From: Norana najaformis
Lineage: Eukaryota; Annelida; Clitellata; Crassiclitellata; Hormogastridae
Assembly: GCA_964023275.1 (NCBI GenBank)
Contig: OZ029914.1
Span: 9,679,561 to 9,743,560 of the forward strand
Direction of reading: 5' to 3'
Length of the DNA stretch: 64,000 nt
A program made the translations under genes and the position numbers. The notes beneath the pieces are model-generated. The model worked only from the letters and a program-made list of their open reading frames with translations. It did no database searches and was not told the origin of the DNA. Positions 11,288-22,260 of the stretch are shown here, piece after piece (position 1 is the first letter of the stretch; each line of letters begins with the position of its first letter).

Positions 11288-11575
11288 CCTCCCTGCATCC
11301 CTCCCTGTATTCCTCCTTCCCTCCCTCTCTGCCTCCCTTCTTCCCTGCCTTCCTGCCTGCCTTCTTCTCTGCCTCCCTCTCTGACTGCCTTCTTCCCTGC
11401 CTTCCTGCCTGCCTTCTTCTCTGCCTGCCTTCTTCTCTGCCTCGCTCTCTGCCTGCCTTCTTCCCTGCCTTCCTGCCTGCTTTCTTCTCTGCGTCCCTCT
11501 CTGCCTCCCTTCTTTCCTGCCTGCCTGTCTGCCTGCCTGCCTCTCTTCCTCCTTCCCCGCCTTCTTTCCTCCCAT
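11288..11575 (+). repeat. Minisatellite, about 52-bp unit
   Basis: The phrase TTCTTCCCTGCCTTCCTGCC recurs at about 11339, 11391 and 11459, giving unit lengths of 52 bp, 68 bp (52 plus an extra 16) and 52 bp. It is flanked by looser CTGC and TCTC repeats up to 11845. The antisense Arg/Glu/Gly-rich ORFs are repeat artefacts. Confidence 0.8.
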
Positions 11576-11845
11576 TGCTCTACCTTTGTCTCTTTCACTG
11601 CCTGTATCTCTATCTGCATCTTTGTCTCTAACGCAGTTTGTGTCTACGTCTCTGTCTCTTTCATTGTCTGTACCTGTCCTTGTCACTGTCTGTGTCTCTG
11701 TCTCCATGCCAGTCCCTGTCTCTGCGTGCAAATCTGCCCCTGCGTCTATCTCTGCCTATATCTCAGCAACCATGTCTGTATCTGTGTCTGTATCTGCATC
11801 TGTCACTATGTCCATCTTTGCGTCTATAGACCTCTGTCTGTATGT
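11576..11845 (+). repeat. (TGTCTC)-rich low-complexity tract
   Basis: Degenerate TGTCTC/TCTGCATC repeats continuing from the minisatellite upstream. Confidence 0.75.
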
Positions 11846-12170
11846 CAGGCCCTCACCTCTGGAAATAAGCCGTGGTTGTTTACTGCAGAGCAGAGAGGGA
11901 CAGGGGAGGGTTAGGGTTAAGGGGCGTTGTTTACGCGGTGTCTATTTGACTGCAGGTAGATAAGGCCCAGTTACTCGATCGAAACCGTTTGCTAAGCAGA
12001 ACCTATCCTGGGCTAAGGTTTCACTGTTCGCAACCCTGTTGTGTCGCTGACTCAACACATGTTATGGTGAACCAACAACACTGGTCTGCAAGTTCAGAGT
12101 CTAAATAATTAGCCCATTTGCTGAAAATATGAGTCAAGAGCTTATGAGCAGACAGAGGCTACGACTCTAT
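11846..12170. other. No recognisable gene
   Basis: Unique-looking sequence between repeat tracts, with one TTAGGGTTA at about 11910. No other features seen. Confidence 0.4.
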
Positions 12171-12171
12171 C

Positions 12172-12450
12172 ACCCACTGACTCACTCACTGACTCACTGA
12201 CTCACTCACTCACTCACACTCACTCACTCACTCGCTCACTCATCCACCCGCCCACCCACTCATTCTCACACTCCCGCTCACTCGCTACTCATTCACTCAC
12301 TCGCTCAGACTCACCCACTCACTCGCTAATGATCTCATTAATTCATTTGCTCATTCAGTCATAAATTCATTTGCTCATTCATTCACACTTTCATTCATTC
12401 AATCATTTGCTCATTCACTTACTTGTTTACTCGCTCACTTGCTCGCCCGT
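12172..12450 (+). repeat. (CTCA)n tract
   Basis: CTCACTCA repeats degrading to TTCATTCA-type repeats toward 12420. Confidence 0.85.
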
Positions 12451-12874
12451 ATAGACCGCAGTGCCCATTTTTCTCAGAACTTGTACAATGGTCCCTTGCC
12501 GTCTTTTCTAATCATGTAGTTTGTCTTCGTCTTTATAACCAGCCACAGTACAATGTTATTATTGAACAACAGACTGGCACAGTTTGAACAAACAGTCGAA
12601 CACTTCGTGCACAGTTGCATCAATACACAACCATTTGGAAGCCTACGATTACTGAACTCTCCGACATTGTTATTCTAGTCCTCTTCACACCTTTTGGTCT
12701 TCTAACACGTACTGCAGTTGAAGATACTAAAGGTCGGGTTATTTGGCCTAGGGCTTCATGCTCCCTCTGTTCCATTGTCCTTTTAAGTCCTCCTCCGTCC
12801 ATCTCTCCATCTCGGTACCTCCCTCTCTCATGCCCTCTCTCCCTCTTTCTCGCTAGCCAGTAATCTTCCAACAC

Positions 12875-13135
12875 CAGCATCTTCTCTTGTTTGTCCCTCG
12901 CATGCGAACTGCTACCGCCCAGTCCAGAAGCTTTGCGTATGTCGGTCCCACCTGCTGGAACCGTCTCTCTCGAGATCTGCGACTTCAGCTCCTCTCTCTT
13001 CCCCTCTCAGGGTTTCGAAGGCGCCTGAAGACTGTACTGTTTAACAGTGATTTTACTTGTTCGGGTCGGGAGCACCTATGGTGAGTTTATTCTCTAAGAG
13101 GCGCTTTATAAATCTTAAATTACCATTACAATTAC
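12875..13135 (+). pseudogene. LINE C-terminus (family B)
   Basis: Encodes LFVPRMRTATAQSRSFAYVG and then a WNRL...LKTVLFNSDF C-terminus with a stop near 13084. A short UTR (AGAGGCGCTTTATAAAT) and an ATTACA-type tail follow. It matches 58330-58875 almost line for line and 18446-18665 more distantly. All three copies are on the plus strand and 5' truncated, as expected for target-primed insertion. Confidence 0.85.
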
Positions 13136-13204
13136 AATCATCGTGGTCGTTACTAATTCGAATTTGGGGGTCTGTTACTTCTGACCTTGCTTGAGATCTT
13201 TGCC

Positions 13205-13460
13205 GGGGTCTCCTTTTTTCCCTAAACCTCCCTCTTCCCTCTCTCCCTATCCTTCCCTTCCTCCGCTCTCCCTTTCTGTCTGTCTGTGTATGTCTGTCCG
13301 TATGTCTGTCTGTCTATCTTCCTTTCAAGCCTTCACTCCCTCTGTTTCCCTTCCTCCCTCTCTGTCTTTCTCGTTGAAACATTGTATCTGTGTCTCTGTC
13401 TGTCTGTTCGTCCGTCCGTCCGTCCGTCTGTCTGTCCGTCTGTCTGTCTCTCTTTCTCTA
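13205..13460 (+). repeat. Pyrimidine-rich and (CGTC/TGTC)n tract
   Basis: CTCCCT-type sequence followed by TGTC/CGTC arrays. Ser/Cys/Leu-rich ORFs here are artefacts. Confidence 0.85.
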
Positions 13461-13619
13461 TCTCTAACCACAGAGGTCCATTGTTATCTCCGCTAGACAT
13501 AAATGAATGGTGTTGACAATAAGCTTGGGACCTGGATTAACCGAGAGTTCAAGCACACGATTATAAGACCTAAGTTTTCAACCATAGTGCAATTTATAGA
13601 TGAAGGGAGAATTTCATTA

Positions 13620-13990
13620 AACTCATCTTAATCATGTTACCTTACCGTAACTTACCTTGCATTACCTAACCTCACCCTATCATATCTTTTATTCGCTTAC
13701 TCTGTCATCCCTAAATTACCTAACCAACTATTTTCTTACTTTACATTACCTAACCTCATCTTAACTTAATCTAGCCTACTTTAAGTTACCTTAACTAAAT
13801 ATTTTCTTACCTTACCCTACATTACCTTCATTGCTGTAACTTACCTTATCTTACCGTATGTTACCTTACCATATTTTACATTAACTTCCCTACCTTACTT
13901 TAAATTACCTTACCATATATTATGCCTACATGATCTCCTTTCCCTTTAACTGGCCTTGTCTTGCCGTGTCTTGTCTCACCCCATCTAACC
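13620..13990 (+). repeat. Degenerate TTACCTTA-type repeat
   Basis: Irregular repeats of TTACC, CTTAC and CTAACC over about 370 bp; probably an old satellite. Confidence 0.6.
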
Positions 13991-14389
13991 CCATTTAACC
14001 TACTCCTCATAGTTATGCCAGATAGAGAGACAGGGCCTACGTGAATATCAGCATGCCATGGCAAATTCTCCAGGGTGGGTCACATGTGGACGTGCTATTT
14101 AGTAAACCCCACCCTTGGCTGGTATTTGGACAAAACTATGGCTTTGCTGCTCTATATCATTCGTCCACGTACACATGACCTTTAACCCTTGCTCTAGTTT
14201 GCCCCTTCGTGACCTATTTCCACCTAAACCACCTGCACCGAACAAGCTATTGCAACTTCAGACACGGACCGGTATTCAGCATGCATTTATTATTAACACA
14301 TTGTATGCATGCATACTATTATTAATATTTGCATGATGCAAATTTTTTTATTATGCATCTATTACACGAGCAAGTTCAGTAAATCTGAA

Positions 14390-14718
14390 TCTGAGGCACG
14401 AAGCAGTTGTGAGTGAAGGACTTGCTCGTAATCGTAATCGTAAGATCGAGATTTCTACAGCGGCCAAAGAAAGCTAAGTCGTTCGCTAAGGCGGTCAGTC
14501 AAAACTAAATCGATATGCAAGAAGGGTTCGGTTTCAGGTCAAGATCCAGGAGTCAGGCAGGCAGACAGTCAGACAGCTGTGGTGAATGGTGTTTGGAATT
14601 GAACTGTAAAGTGAGGTAAGGGGAAGAGAAAGAATCCCAACATAGGAACCGTCTCAGGGAGGAGGCTCGAAACCGTACTGTCCGCGTTACAAGCCAAGCA
14701 CTCTAATCATTCGGCTTT
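14390..14718 (-). mobile_element. SINE-2 split by a LINE tail
   Basis: The tRNA-like head lies at 14640-14718 on the minus strand (GATTAGAGTGCTTGGCTTGT, then a B-box-like GGTTTCGAGCC). The 3' part (GCAGTTGTGAGTGAAGGACT) lies at 14408-14424. In the intact copy at 24636-24756 these two parts are adjacent. Here they are separated by a minus-strand family A LINE 3' end at 14424-14637. Confidence 0.7.
14424..14637 (-). mobile_element. LINE family A 3' UTR nested in SINE-2
   Basis: Begins with the complement of the TTACGA tail (CGTAATCGTAATCGTAA). It continues through the family A UTR blocks in reverse, including the complement of the TCGATTTTG block near 14507. Confidence 0.8.
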
Positions 14719-14769
14719 GTGTTTGTGTATGTTTTGGGCATGCATTTATGTACGCACATATCTAAATAC

Positions 14770-15110
14770 ATTTGATCCTCACCTACGTACGTATGTGCAA
14801 ACATACATGTACATAGGCCCACATGCATTCATAAGTACATGCACAGGCTCTGAGAGGCATCGTGCTTTATTATTATACGTTGATAACATGCATGCGTTGA
14901 TATATAGGCCTACATACATGCATACATACATACATACAATGCATGGAGCCCATGGAGATAGACAGACAGACAGGCAGGTAGACAGAGAGACAGAAACAGA
15001 GACACAGCCACAGACACAGAGCGATGCGTGCTGTAAAAAGAAGAGGAGGAGGAGGAGGAGGAGGAGGAGGAGGAGAAAGAAGAGGAGAAGGAGAAGGAGG
15101 AGGAAGAATG
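14770..15110 (+). repeat. (TACA)n, (GACA)n and (GGA)n microsatellites
   Basis: TACATACA at about 14790-14945, GACAGACAG at 14957-15015 and (GGA)n at 15037-15105. ORFs overlapping these on both strands are artefacts. Confidence 0.85.
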
Positions 15111-15124
15111 TATAATAGACAATA

Positions 15125-15535
15125 TGTAGTGGAGCATTGCATAATGAAATCTGAGGAGTCGTGCGTTTACTGGACCCGTGAGTCCTCTCCCAACCCAGAA
15201 GCCGTTGCGGTGACGGCCCGGACCGGTTCTTATCGCCTCGTTTAAGCGATTGTTAGGTATACATGCGAATAATTGGCATTGAACAAATACCTTGCGTCGA
15301 TAGGCGGGCGACAGAGACATGGCCGATAAGAGCAGAACCTTTTGAATGTTTCCGTTGACTCGTCACGGTAATTAGAACTTATCACTATCAGTGACCATGC
15401 TCAGGCGTGAGTAAGTAAGTGAGTTAGTAAAACAGTCATCTAGACATTAATATAGCGCCCTTTTACGTGCCTCACAAAAGCCCTGATCAAGATCATCAAG
15501 CTCCTGGCTATCTCCAGCTCTATCTCTATTTCCGT
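15125..15535. other. No recognisable gene
   Basis: No coding similarity or repeats recognised apart from a short GTAAGTAAGT stretch at 15410. Confidence 0.4.
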
Positions 15536-15890
15536 CTCTGTATGTCTGTCTTATCTTGTATGTCTGGCTGTCTGTCTGTCTTATCTAGTCTGTCTGTCTT
15601 ATCTTGTATGTCTGGCTGTCTGTCTTATCTTGTCTGTCTGGCTGTCTGTTTTATCTTGTCTGTCTGTCTGTCTGTCTTATCTTGTCTGTCTGGCTGTCTG
15701 TCTGTCTTATCTTGTCTGTCTGGCTGTCTGTTTTATCTTGTCTATCTGTCTAATCTTGTATGTCTGGCTGTCTGTCTGTCTTATCTTGTATGTCTGGCTG
15801 TCTGTCTGTCTTATCTAGTCTGTCTGTCTGTCTTATCTTGTATGTCTGGCTGTCTGTCTTATCTTGTCTGTCTGTCTGTGTCTCTCTCTT
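15536..15890 (+). repeat. Minisatellite, units built on TGTCTGTCTTATCTTG
   Basis: About ten imperfect units combining TGTCTGTCTTATCTTG with TATGTCTGGC or TGTCTGTC spacers, roughly 28-40 bp each. The open frames are repeat artefacts. Confidence 0.85.
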
Positions 15891-16118
15891 GTTACACTGT
15901 TGGGGCTATCTTTCACAACCTGACCTGACTATGGATTGGTTATGGTACGTCATCCGTTGATGTTTTATGCATCAGACTCCGGCGCTACAAAAGTTGCTAA
16001 TGAATAATAATAAACCTCTCTGTCCCAGTCTCGGTCTTTCCATGTGCATTTCTCTGCGTCTGTTTCTGTATCACTCCCGTGGGATACCTGCAAGAGGTTC
16101 TCGATTGATGCTATATAT

Positions 16119-17670
16119 TAGAGGCCGACCGAAAGTGAATTTCTGGTTTCGGCCGAAACCAGACCGAAAGTTAAAAATTACTTTCGGCCGGAACCGAAAC
16201 CGAAAGCTATAAACTTACATAGTTCGTGTATGTCCGTGTAGACCATATCGTGACCTTTCTAAGCATGCATAACATTGATGTTTTTCACTGACGCGACTCT
16301 AAATGACACCCTTTGAAAAACGGTCAAAGTTGTTTGGATTTCCGCATCTTTTTGACTGAGTCCTAATCAAAACTCTCAATTATATCGATAAACAAATAAT
16401 TTTAAGTTTCGTTTTGTTATTTTGTTGTAAAGATATAATATAGCCTAAATTTGATGAAAACGGATTTTGCATGATATAGTCGAAATTAGCCGTTTTCTGC
16501 TTATTGCTCGTAAATTAACGTTGCCGACAAGCGCCTAGTTTTGGGATGGCGGGTCATATATAACAAATCCTCCACCCACTCCTATATAACGCATATAACA
16601 AAACCGGAAATCACCTCTACCCCAGAGCGTTATATAACATGTGAACGGCCTATACTTCGTTTAATTTACTACATGTCAATATAAATATTATCACCAAGTT
16701 AATTTGAGTACGTATGAAAGTATTACCAGACTCACTCAGTTTAGTAATTGTTGAAGTTTGTTGGAGTTTAGGATGGAGAGAGGGGACAGCTAGTGCAGAA
16801 ACATCAACTGATATCAACGTCTGGACGTGCCAACGAAGTAGGGGTACGACGCCTGATTAATTGGTTTGTTCAGACAGAGAGATGGGACTGATAACTGGTA
16901 GTGAGTCAACCGGCCCACCCGGAAAGCGATTGCACAACCAGTTGCAATAGAGTCAGGAAACCAGACGGGTACAGATACAGGGAGAGATACGCAGAAAGAT
17001 CACGCTGAGTAAAGAGTCCGCTTAGACGCGAGAGAAGTCAGTCGAGAGTTAGGCGTCATAGAACACAGTCGCATAGCTCTGAGGGGTTCCACTCTCGGAG
17101 GTACTGCGCGGTTGAAATGTAGGCTCTTATAAAGTCTAGCGTCTTCTGGCGCTATAGCAATCGTTATGGGTAGAATTACATTTTAAGGTTCGTCGTAGGC
17201 CAACGTCATCATTGCCCGCTCCGTAGAGTAACTCTGATTGAACTAGAGAATCATACTCGCGTTGTCAGACATTGAAGAATGACAATAAACTATGAAGAAA
17301 ACTGAACAATGCGCTCTGGACGTGAAACCAATTTAGTAACTGGGACTGCATCAGAAACATTTATACTATGATATTATCCGATTCTCCGCATCAACACGTG
17401 GAAACGTCGTGTATAGATTAATCATTGAAGCGAACGCTCAGAACATACACAGGCCGCTACTACCGCTAGTTACAAATACTAGCTACAACAGCAGACGGAC
17501 CACCTGTGAGCGTAACAATAGACTTTCGGTTGGCGACCGAAAGCCAAGATCAATTTCGGCCGAAACCGAAAGTTAGCTTTTCTCTTTCGGCCGAAACCGA
17601 AACTATGCCGAAAGTCGCCATATGGACACTTTCGGCGCCGAAACCGAAACCGAATTTCGGTCGGCCTCTA
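16119..17670. mobile_element. Non-autonomous hAT-type DNA transposon
   Basis: Ends in perfect 16-bp inverted repeats TAGAGGCCGACCGAAA (16119-16134 and the complement of 17655-17670). It is flanked by an exact 8-bp direct repeat, CTATATAT (16111-16118 and 17671-17678). An 8-bp target duplication with short inverted repeats is the hAT signature. Subterminal regions on both sides carry several copies of TTTCGGCCGAAACCGAAA-type motifs, possible transposase-binding sites. The 1.55-kb interior has no transposase ORF, so it must have depended on a transposase supplied elsewhere. Confidence 0.9.
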
Positions 17671-17671
17671 C

Positions 17672-17722
17672 TATATATAGCATATATATATATAGAACAA
17701 TATATATATATATATATATATT
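17672..17722 (+). repeat. (TA)n tract
   Basis: TATATA-rich run including the right-hand hAT target duplication. Confidence 0.8.
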
Positions 17723-17984
17723 TCCGATATCGTTACACTTTGGGAAAACCAAAATATCGCAAGTTTGCATGCACTCATTGAAGCAATGTAGGGTCGACGT
17801 CAATGGCCCTGGCATCCAGAAGATGCCAGTAAACTATGGTTAATGCAACTATCCTCTTTAGACACTTCTAAAACGCTTTCAACGGATGTTCTATAGGCAC
17901 TGAACAATGCAATGTTCCATATAGGCACTTTTAAAACGCTCTCGACCGGCGCTTTTCATTCATCGACTGCTTTGAAACGCCAGT

Positions 17985-18300
17985 GGAACTCCGCCACTGC
18001 GTTGTTTGGGGCCAGTGCCAGTCCCAAGCCTGGATAAAGGAGGAGGGCGACGGCAACGGCCTTTGATGCCATAAGCTGTTGTTAAACTGAGGAACTACTA
18101 TTAAACGCCAGTGTAGGTGGTATGAGCCGAAAAACTACAGTGAAAACTGTAGACAGTTTTTTCCAATCGACGTCAGCGGCCTATATATCATAAGATGGCG
18201 TTACACATTGGAAATTAACTAACTAAAAACGGTGTAACTCCGCCGCTGCCTTTGTTTGGGTGGTGCCAGTCCGAAGCCTGGATGAAGAGGAGGGCGTCAC
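17985..18300 (+). repeat. Partial duplication around an AGTCC.AAGCCTGGAT block
   Basis: The block running from AACTCCGCC through CCAGTCC(C/G)AAGCCTGGAT to GAGGAGGGCG occurs at about 17988-18058 and again at about 18234-18297. Probably a tandem or transposon-derived duplication; type unknown. Confidence 0.55.
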
Positions 18301-18445
18301 TAATCATCTTCGTTACGCATACAAAAAGAAACACAAAACAGTGTGATATACAATTTACCTTTAAAGCTCACCTATTTCCTCGAAGCTCTCATGCTTGGAG
18401 TGCCCATTAATATTTTGTTCTGTGACAGGCGATATTTAAATTAGC

Positions 18446-18665
18446 AAATACAATACAATTTGCTCTGCCTATGTTGGACCTAATAGCTGGAATCGCCTTT
18501 CCCGAGAGCTGCGGCTTGAGTTCCTCAGTCTGTCCCTTCCGCAGTTTTGCAATCGCCTGAAGTCTGTATTATTTGACAGTGGTCTCACTGGTTCGGTCGT
18601 GAGCGCCTCTGATGAGTCTATTCTTGAAATGGCGCTTTATAAATGTCAGATTACAATTACAGTTA
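18446..18665 (+). pseudogene. LINE C-terminus (family B), diverged
   Basis: Translates as SAYVGPNSWNRLSRELRLEF, then LKSVLFDSG. A UTR follows with ATGGCGCTTTATAAAT and an ATTACAATTACAG tail. Older than the copies at 12875 and 58330. Confidence 0.75.
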
Positions 18666-18875
18666 GTTGATATACAGCGTTCTTTCATTCGACTCCTTCG
18701 GTCAAAGGCACCGTAGCCCTGCTATCTTCATTTGCTGTTAATATTGCAAGGGCCTTTTAGAGATTCAGAGAAGCCCTGGAAACTGCCAAAACGAGGCCCC
18801 AATCTCGACGCATGCGCATCATACGCCTACTAGATCGCAGCTGTGAATTATAATGCAAAACGAGAAGTAAATGTT

Positions 18876-19110
18876 AATTATTAATAATGAAATAATTTAA
18901 AAGAATTCGAACAATTTATTGCTAGCTGCCGAATCAGAAATAGAAAATCTTTGGTTCGAATAAGAACATTTCTTTTTTATTATAAAGTAGACTAAAACAG
19001 TAATAATAAAATAAATTAAAAGAATTCGAACGATTTATTGCTAGCTGCCGAATCATAAATAGAAAATCTTTGCTTCGAATAAGAACATTTTTATTTTAAA
19101 GTAGACGAAG
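18876..19110 (+). repeat. Tandem duplication, 119-bp period
   Basis: AGAATTCGAAC(A/G)ATTTATTGC begins at 18902 and again at 19021, with the surrounding 110 or so bases matching closely. Confidence 0.85.
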
Positions 19111-20020
19111 TCAGTATGTAGAGATGAAGCCCCTTACCATGTGAGGCCCGGGCCAAATGACCCTACTGCCCCTCTCTTGTAGGCCCTGAATATTGCCGCT
19201 ATCGACATACCATACTGTCTTTGTCTTCTAAAAAAAATTATATTTCTGCCAAAGGAGTAATCAAAATGTCATCATTGTTTTCTTGACCTCGCTATGGTAT
19301 ACGGACATCTACTTAAAGAGAGCTGCGTTGACACTTGTGTAGCTTTGAATGTGAGCAAAAGGCGCAACATAACTAAAGATTGTTGTGTTTTCATACATCT
19401 AGCGTCAACGTCTATGCCAATCCATAAAGAAGAACTATTCAACTCGAGAAACGAACATGTACAGTTCTTTGGAGGTGGGTTAGAAGAGGTACCATTCAAA
19501 CGGGCAGCGGTGGCGAAGGGTCTCGCCCAAGCAGGGACGAGGCCATACGGACGCTATAGAAAACCATGAAATTTTACATTTACATTTTATCGGCAGCGAG
19601 TTAGGAAGGAATAAAGGGATGTCGCGGCCCGATGTGAATTGTTCCTTCACATAAATGCAAGCATCGAACCGTCCCGAATAATAAAATCGGTCTCGTATAG
19701 CTTGTAACCATAGATTTAAATGACTGTGCATTTCTGGGCCTCTTAAATTTGCAGTCAAAATAAGGGCCACTTGTGCATGCTAGTGTAGGTTATGTGGAAA
19801 AACACGTCCAGACGAGATATCAACCTACTCTTGTCGGCTCTGACTCATTCTTCTCAGGTGCACATGTTTGGGTTGCCCTGGCTGCCCTGGTCTGCAAAAC
19901 TAGAAGTAAGTAAGTAGTGCACATTTGTTAACATGCCATTTGTCCATTGACTGAGCGAGGAATCTATTGGTGAGAAATAAAAGTTCGAGAGAAATTTTAC
20001 TCAAATCAAATTTAAACTAT
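19111..20020. other. No clear gene; SINE-1 3' module at 19487-19530
   Basis: An ORF at 19294-19569 (plus) has no recognised domain, and part of it (VPFKRAAVAKGLAQ) is simply a translation of the SINE-1 3' module (ATTCAAACGGGCAGCGGTGG). The rest holds nothing I can name. Confidence 0.45.
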
Positions 20021-20100
20021 CATCATCCAGTCCAACCCAGCACAATCCAATCTAATCCAACCCAATCCAGTCATTCCAATCCATTCCCTCCAATCCATTC
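20021..20100 (+). repeat. (CCAAT)-type repeat
   Basis: Degenerate CCAATCCAAT/CCAGTCC repeats. Confidence 0.7.
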
Positions 20101-20249
20101 ATATGTATATGCTGAAAACGATATCGCACTACATGAGACTGAACAAATGCTTACTTACTCACTTAAGGTCTCAGTAGTTAATAGCTGTCCAACTGCGAAT
20201 TAAAAGAACAGTCCACAATGAAAACGAAGACAATACAGTGAGTATTCTA

Positions 20250-20640
20250 TCGTAATCGTAATCGTAAACTCGAGATTTCTACAGCCCCAACGAAGGCTAA
20301 GTCGCTTGAACGAGATTATTCACAGGCGCTCAGTCAAAACACAATCGTTAGGCAGAAGGGCTAGACACGGTTCCAGATCAAGATCCAAGAGGCAGGCAGG
20401 CAGTCAGATGGCTGGTGTTTGGAATTGGAAGGAGAAGACAGATCAGGGGAAGAAGAGGAATCAGGATATGATCTATGGAAGAGGAGTGCTTATAGTCGTG
20501 AGTGAAAGACCTGCGCAGAGATTACAAGGGGTGAAGTGTTGGTGAGTTCGTATGATGGGTCAAGTAATTGTTGTAATTCTGGCTGGACTATGGAACATTG
20601 CGGCCAAGAGATTGTTATCTGCCAGACAAGACATAACGGT
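20250..20640 (-). mobile_element. LINE family A 3' end
   Basis: On the minus strand it runs from a decayed RT C-terminus (about 20620-20480, matching the 23760-23880 text) through the family A UTR. It ends at the CGTAATCGTAATCG complement of the TTACGA tail near 20253. Confidence 0.8.
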
Positions 20641-20797
20641 CAATAAATTATGCATCCTTTATTAATAGGTTTTACCAAAAAACGGTGAACATGCGACAAT
20701 ATTATTCCGAGGCAGAAGCTCTTCAGTCAGCCACTGAAGCGTAACACGAAAATAACAGTAGTTCAAAGTCCGGGTTACTTTACCTCGCTGCACTCTT

Positions 20798-20865
20798 AAG
20801 TACTCTTAAGTACTCTTAAGTACTCCTAAGTGCTCTTAAGTGCTCTAAAGCACTCTTAAGTACTA
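20798..20865 (+). repeat. TCTTAAGTAC tandem repeat, 10-bp unit
   Basis: About seven imperfect copies of a 10-bp unit containing the palindrome CTTAAG. Confidence 0.85.
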
Positions 20866-21835
20866 GTAAGAATTCTGGATTAGTCTGACAAACCCAGGGG
20901 CCGTATGCATGAAGCAGAAGTAAGCTATTCACCGAATAGCGCCTACTCGCCGAATAACTGTTCACCGAGTAGCCGCCGACGATAAACGGTATGCATGACG
21001 CAGGAGTAGAGAGCCGAATAGCTACTCGCTGCATCCAGTGAGCGACGGAATATTTCTCACGCAGGGTTCGCTTCTTTTAGCCTGTTTTGGCTGCTGGCGC
21101 ATGCGCGTTGCTATCTAAAGAGGACACTAAGCTTCTTTTCTAGGAGGAGTGTTTACATTATTGTCGCGTGTTACTGTTTAGAAATATTAGCTAGAATGGA
21201 GTGCGAGAAAATGGCAGCGCAAGCCAAGTGTCATAGACAAATAGGTGCGGTGCACGTTGGAGGGAATAGCACAAGAGACGGACGCTATATAGTCCAAGTT
21301 GCAGGGTGCACTGACAGCACGGGGCAAGAAGGAGGCGTGTAAACTAATATTATCTCCATCCCTATGCAGGTTTACTGCTTGTAGTTAGTGTGTTATATGT
21401 TGATATTAGTAATAAAAGTTTTACTCTTTCGTATCTTTTAACATAAATAATGCTTATGTGGTATTTCAAGTCAGGCTAATGCCCATATCAACATTCTTCC
21501 TCATCGCAAAGGGCTGTCGTAGTTGGTTATGGTTTTTTAATGCAATTTACTTTGGTTAGATTGCAATCTTTGCCATGCACTCGTGAATGTGTGCATACCC
21601 AAAGCCCACCACATGGAGATTTTCACAAGAAGGTCTCCACAGCTTATCCGCTTTCAGCTTTCATAAATGTCTTTCAGATTTCCAGTATAATTTGGAATTA
21701 TTCGTAACCCTGGTCAATGCTATTACCCTTATCCAAAGACTAAGGAAGAAGTACAGATAGACCAATCACAGCGACAAAGACAGGGAGACGAATGAAATAC
21801 ACCCAAACAGAGAAACACAGTGCAACAAATGAGAA
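20866..21835. other. No gene recognised; possible transposon end at 20896
   Basis: GGGGCCGTATGCATGAAGCA at 20896 resembles PIF/Harbinger termini (GGGGCCGTATTCAT-type), and a related motif (ACGGTATGCATGACGCA) follows about 90 bp later in the same orientation. I could not find an opposing inverted end or a target duplication, so no element is called. Confidence 0.3.
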
Positions 21836-22260
21836 ACTTGTAATTGTAATCGTAACAATTTATACAGCATCGTCAGTAGCAAGCTACTTCAAGGGTGTTT
21901 TATAATGTCAAATGTTTGCACGAAAAAGAGTCCAACAATAAATGATAAAAGGACGATGTATAAAAATCAAAATCAAATGCTGATACTAGAGTTAGACAGT
22001 AAACAGAAAATCTTAACTGTGAGTAAATAGGATCTCAAAAGTCTCTTAAAAACAAAAACATTCTCGGCTTCTAGGATGGCTACAGGAAGACTATTCCAGG
22101 CACAGAAACAGAGGGAAGTGAGACAAAGCAACAGAGACTAGTGTATGAGACACAAGAAGGACGTCCACAACGAATAAGTCTCTGGCAGCTGACAAGCCTG
22201 CGAATGGCGTAATGCTACGGTGATACCTAATTGTAGGCCTTCTAGTTACTGGGCAGCTAT
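21836..22260 (-). pseudogene. LINE C-terminus (third family)
   Basis: On the minus strand reads CAWNSLPVAILEAENVFVFK and then RLLRSYLL, the usual C-terminus of non-LTR reverse transcriptases. The tail at about 21840 is ATTACAAG-like. UTR text differs from families A and B. Confidence 0.65.

Noticed and set aside
10660..11963. Several long ORFs rich in Phe/Ser/Leu (plus) or Arg/Glu/Gly (minus)
   Set aside because: They lie wholly within pyrimidine-rich repeats, are open in several frames at once and show no domain.
19294..19569. 91-codon plus-strand ORF
   Set aside because: Its C-terminal part is a translation of the SINE-1 3' module and the rest has no recognised domain.
20896..21060. PIF/Harbinger element starting GGGGCCGTATGCATGA
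   Set aside because: No opposing inverted terminus or 3-bp target duplication found; the second motif is a direct, not inverted, repeat.
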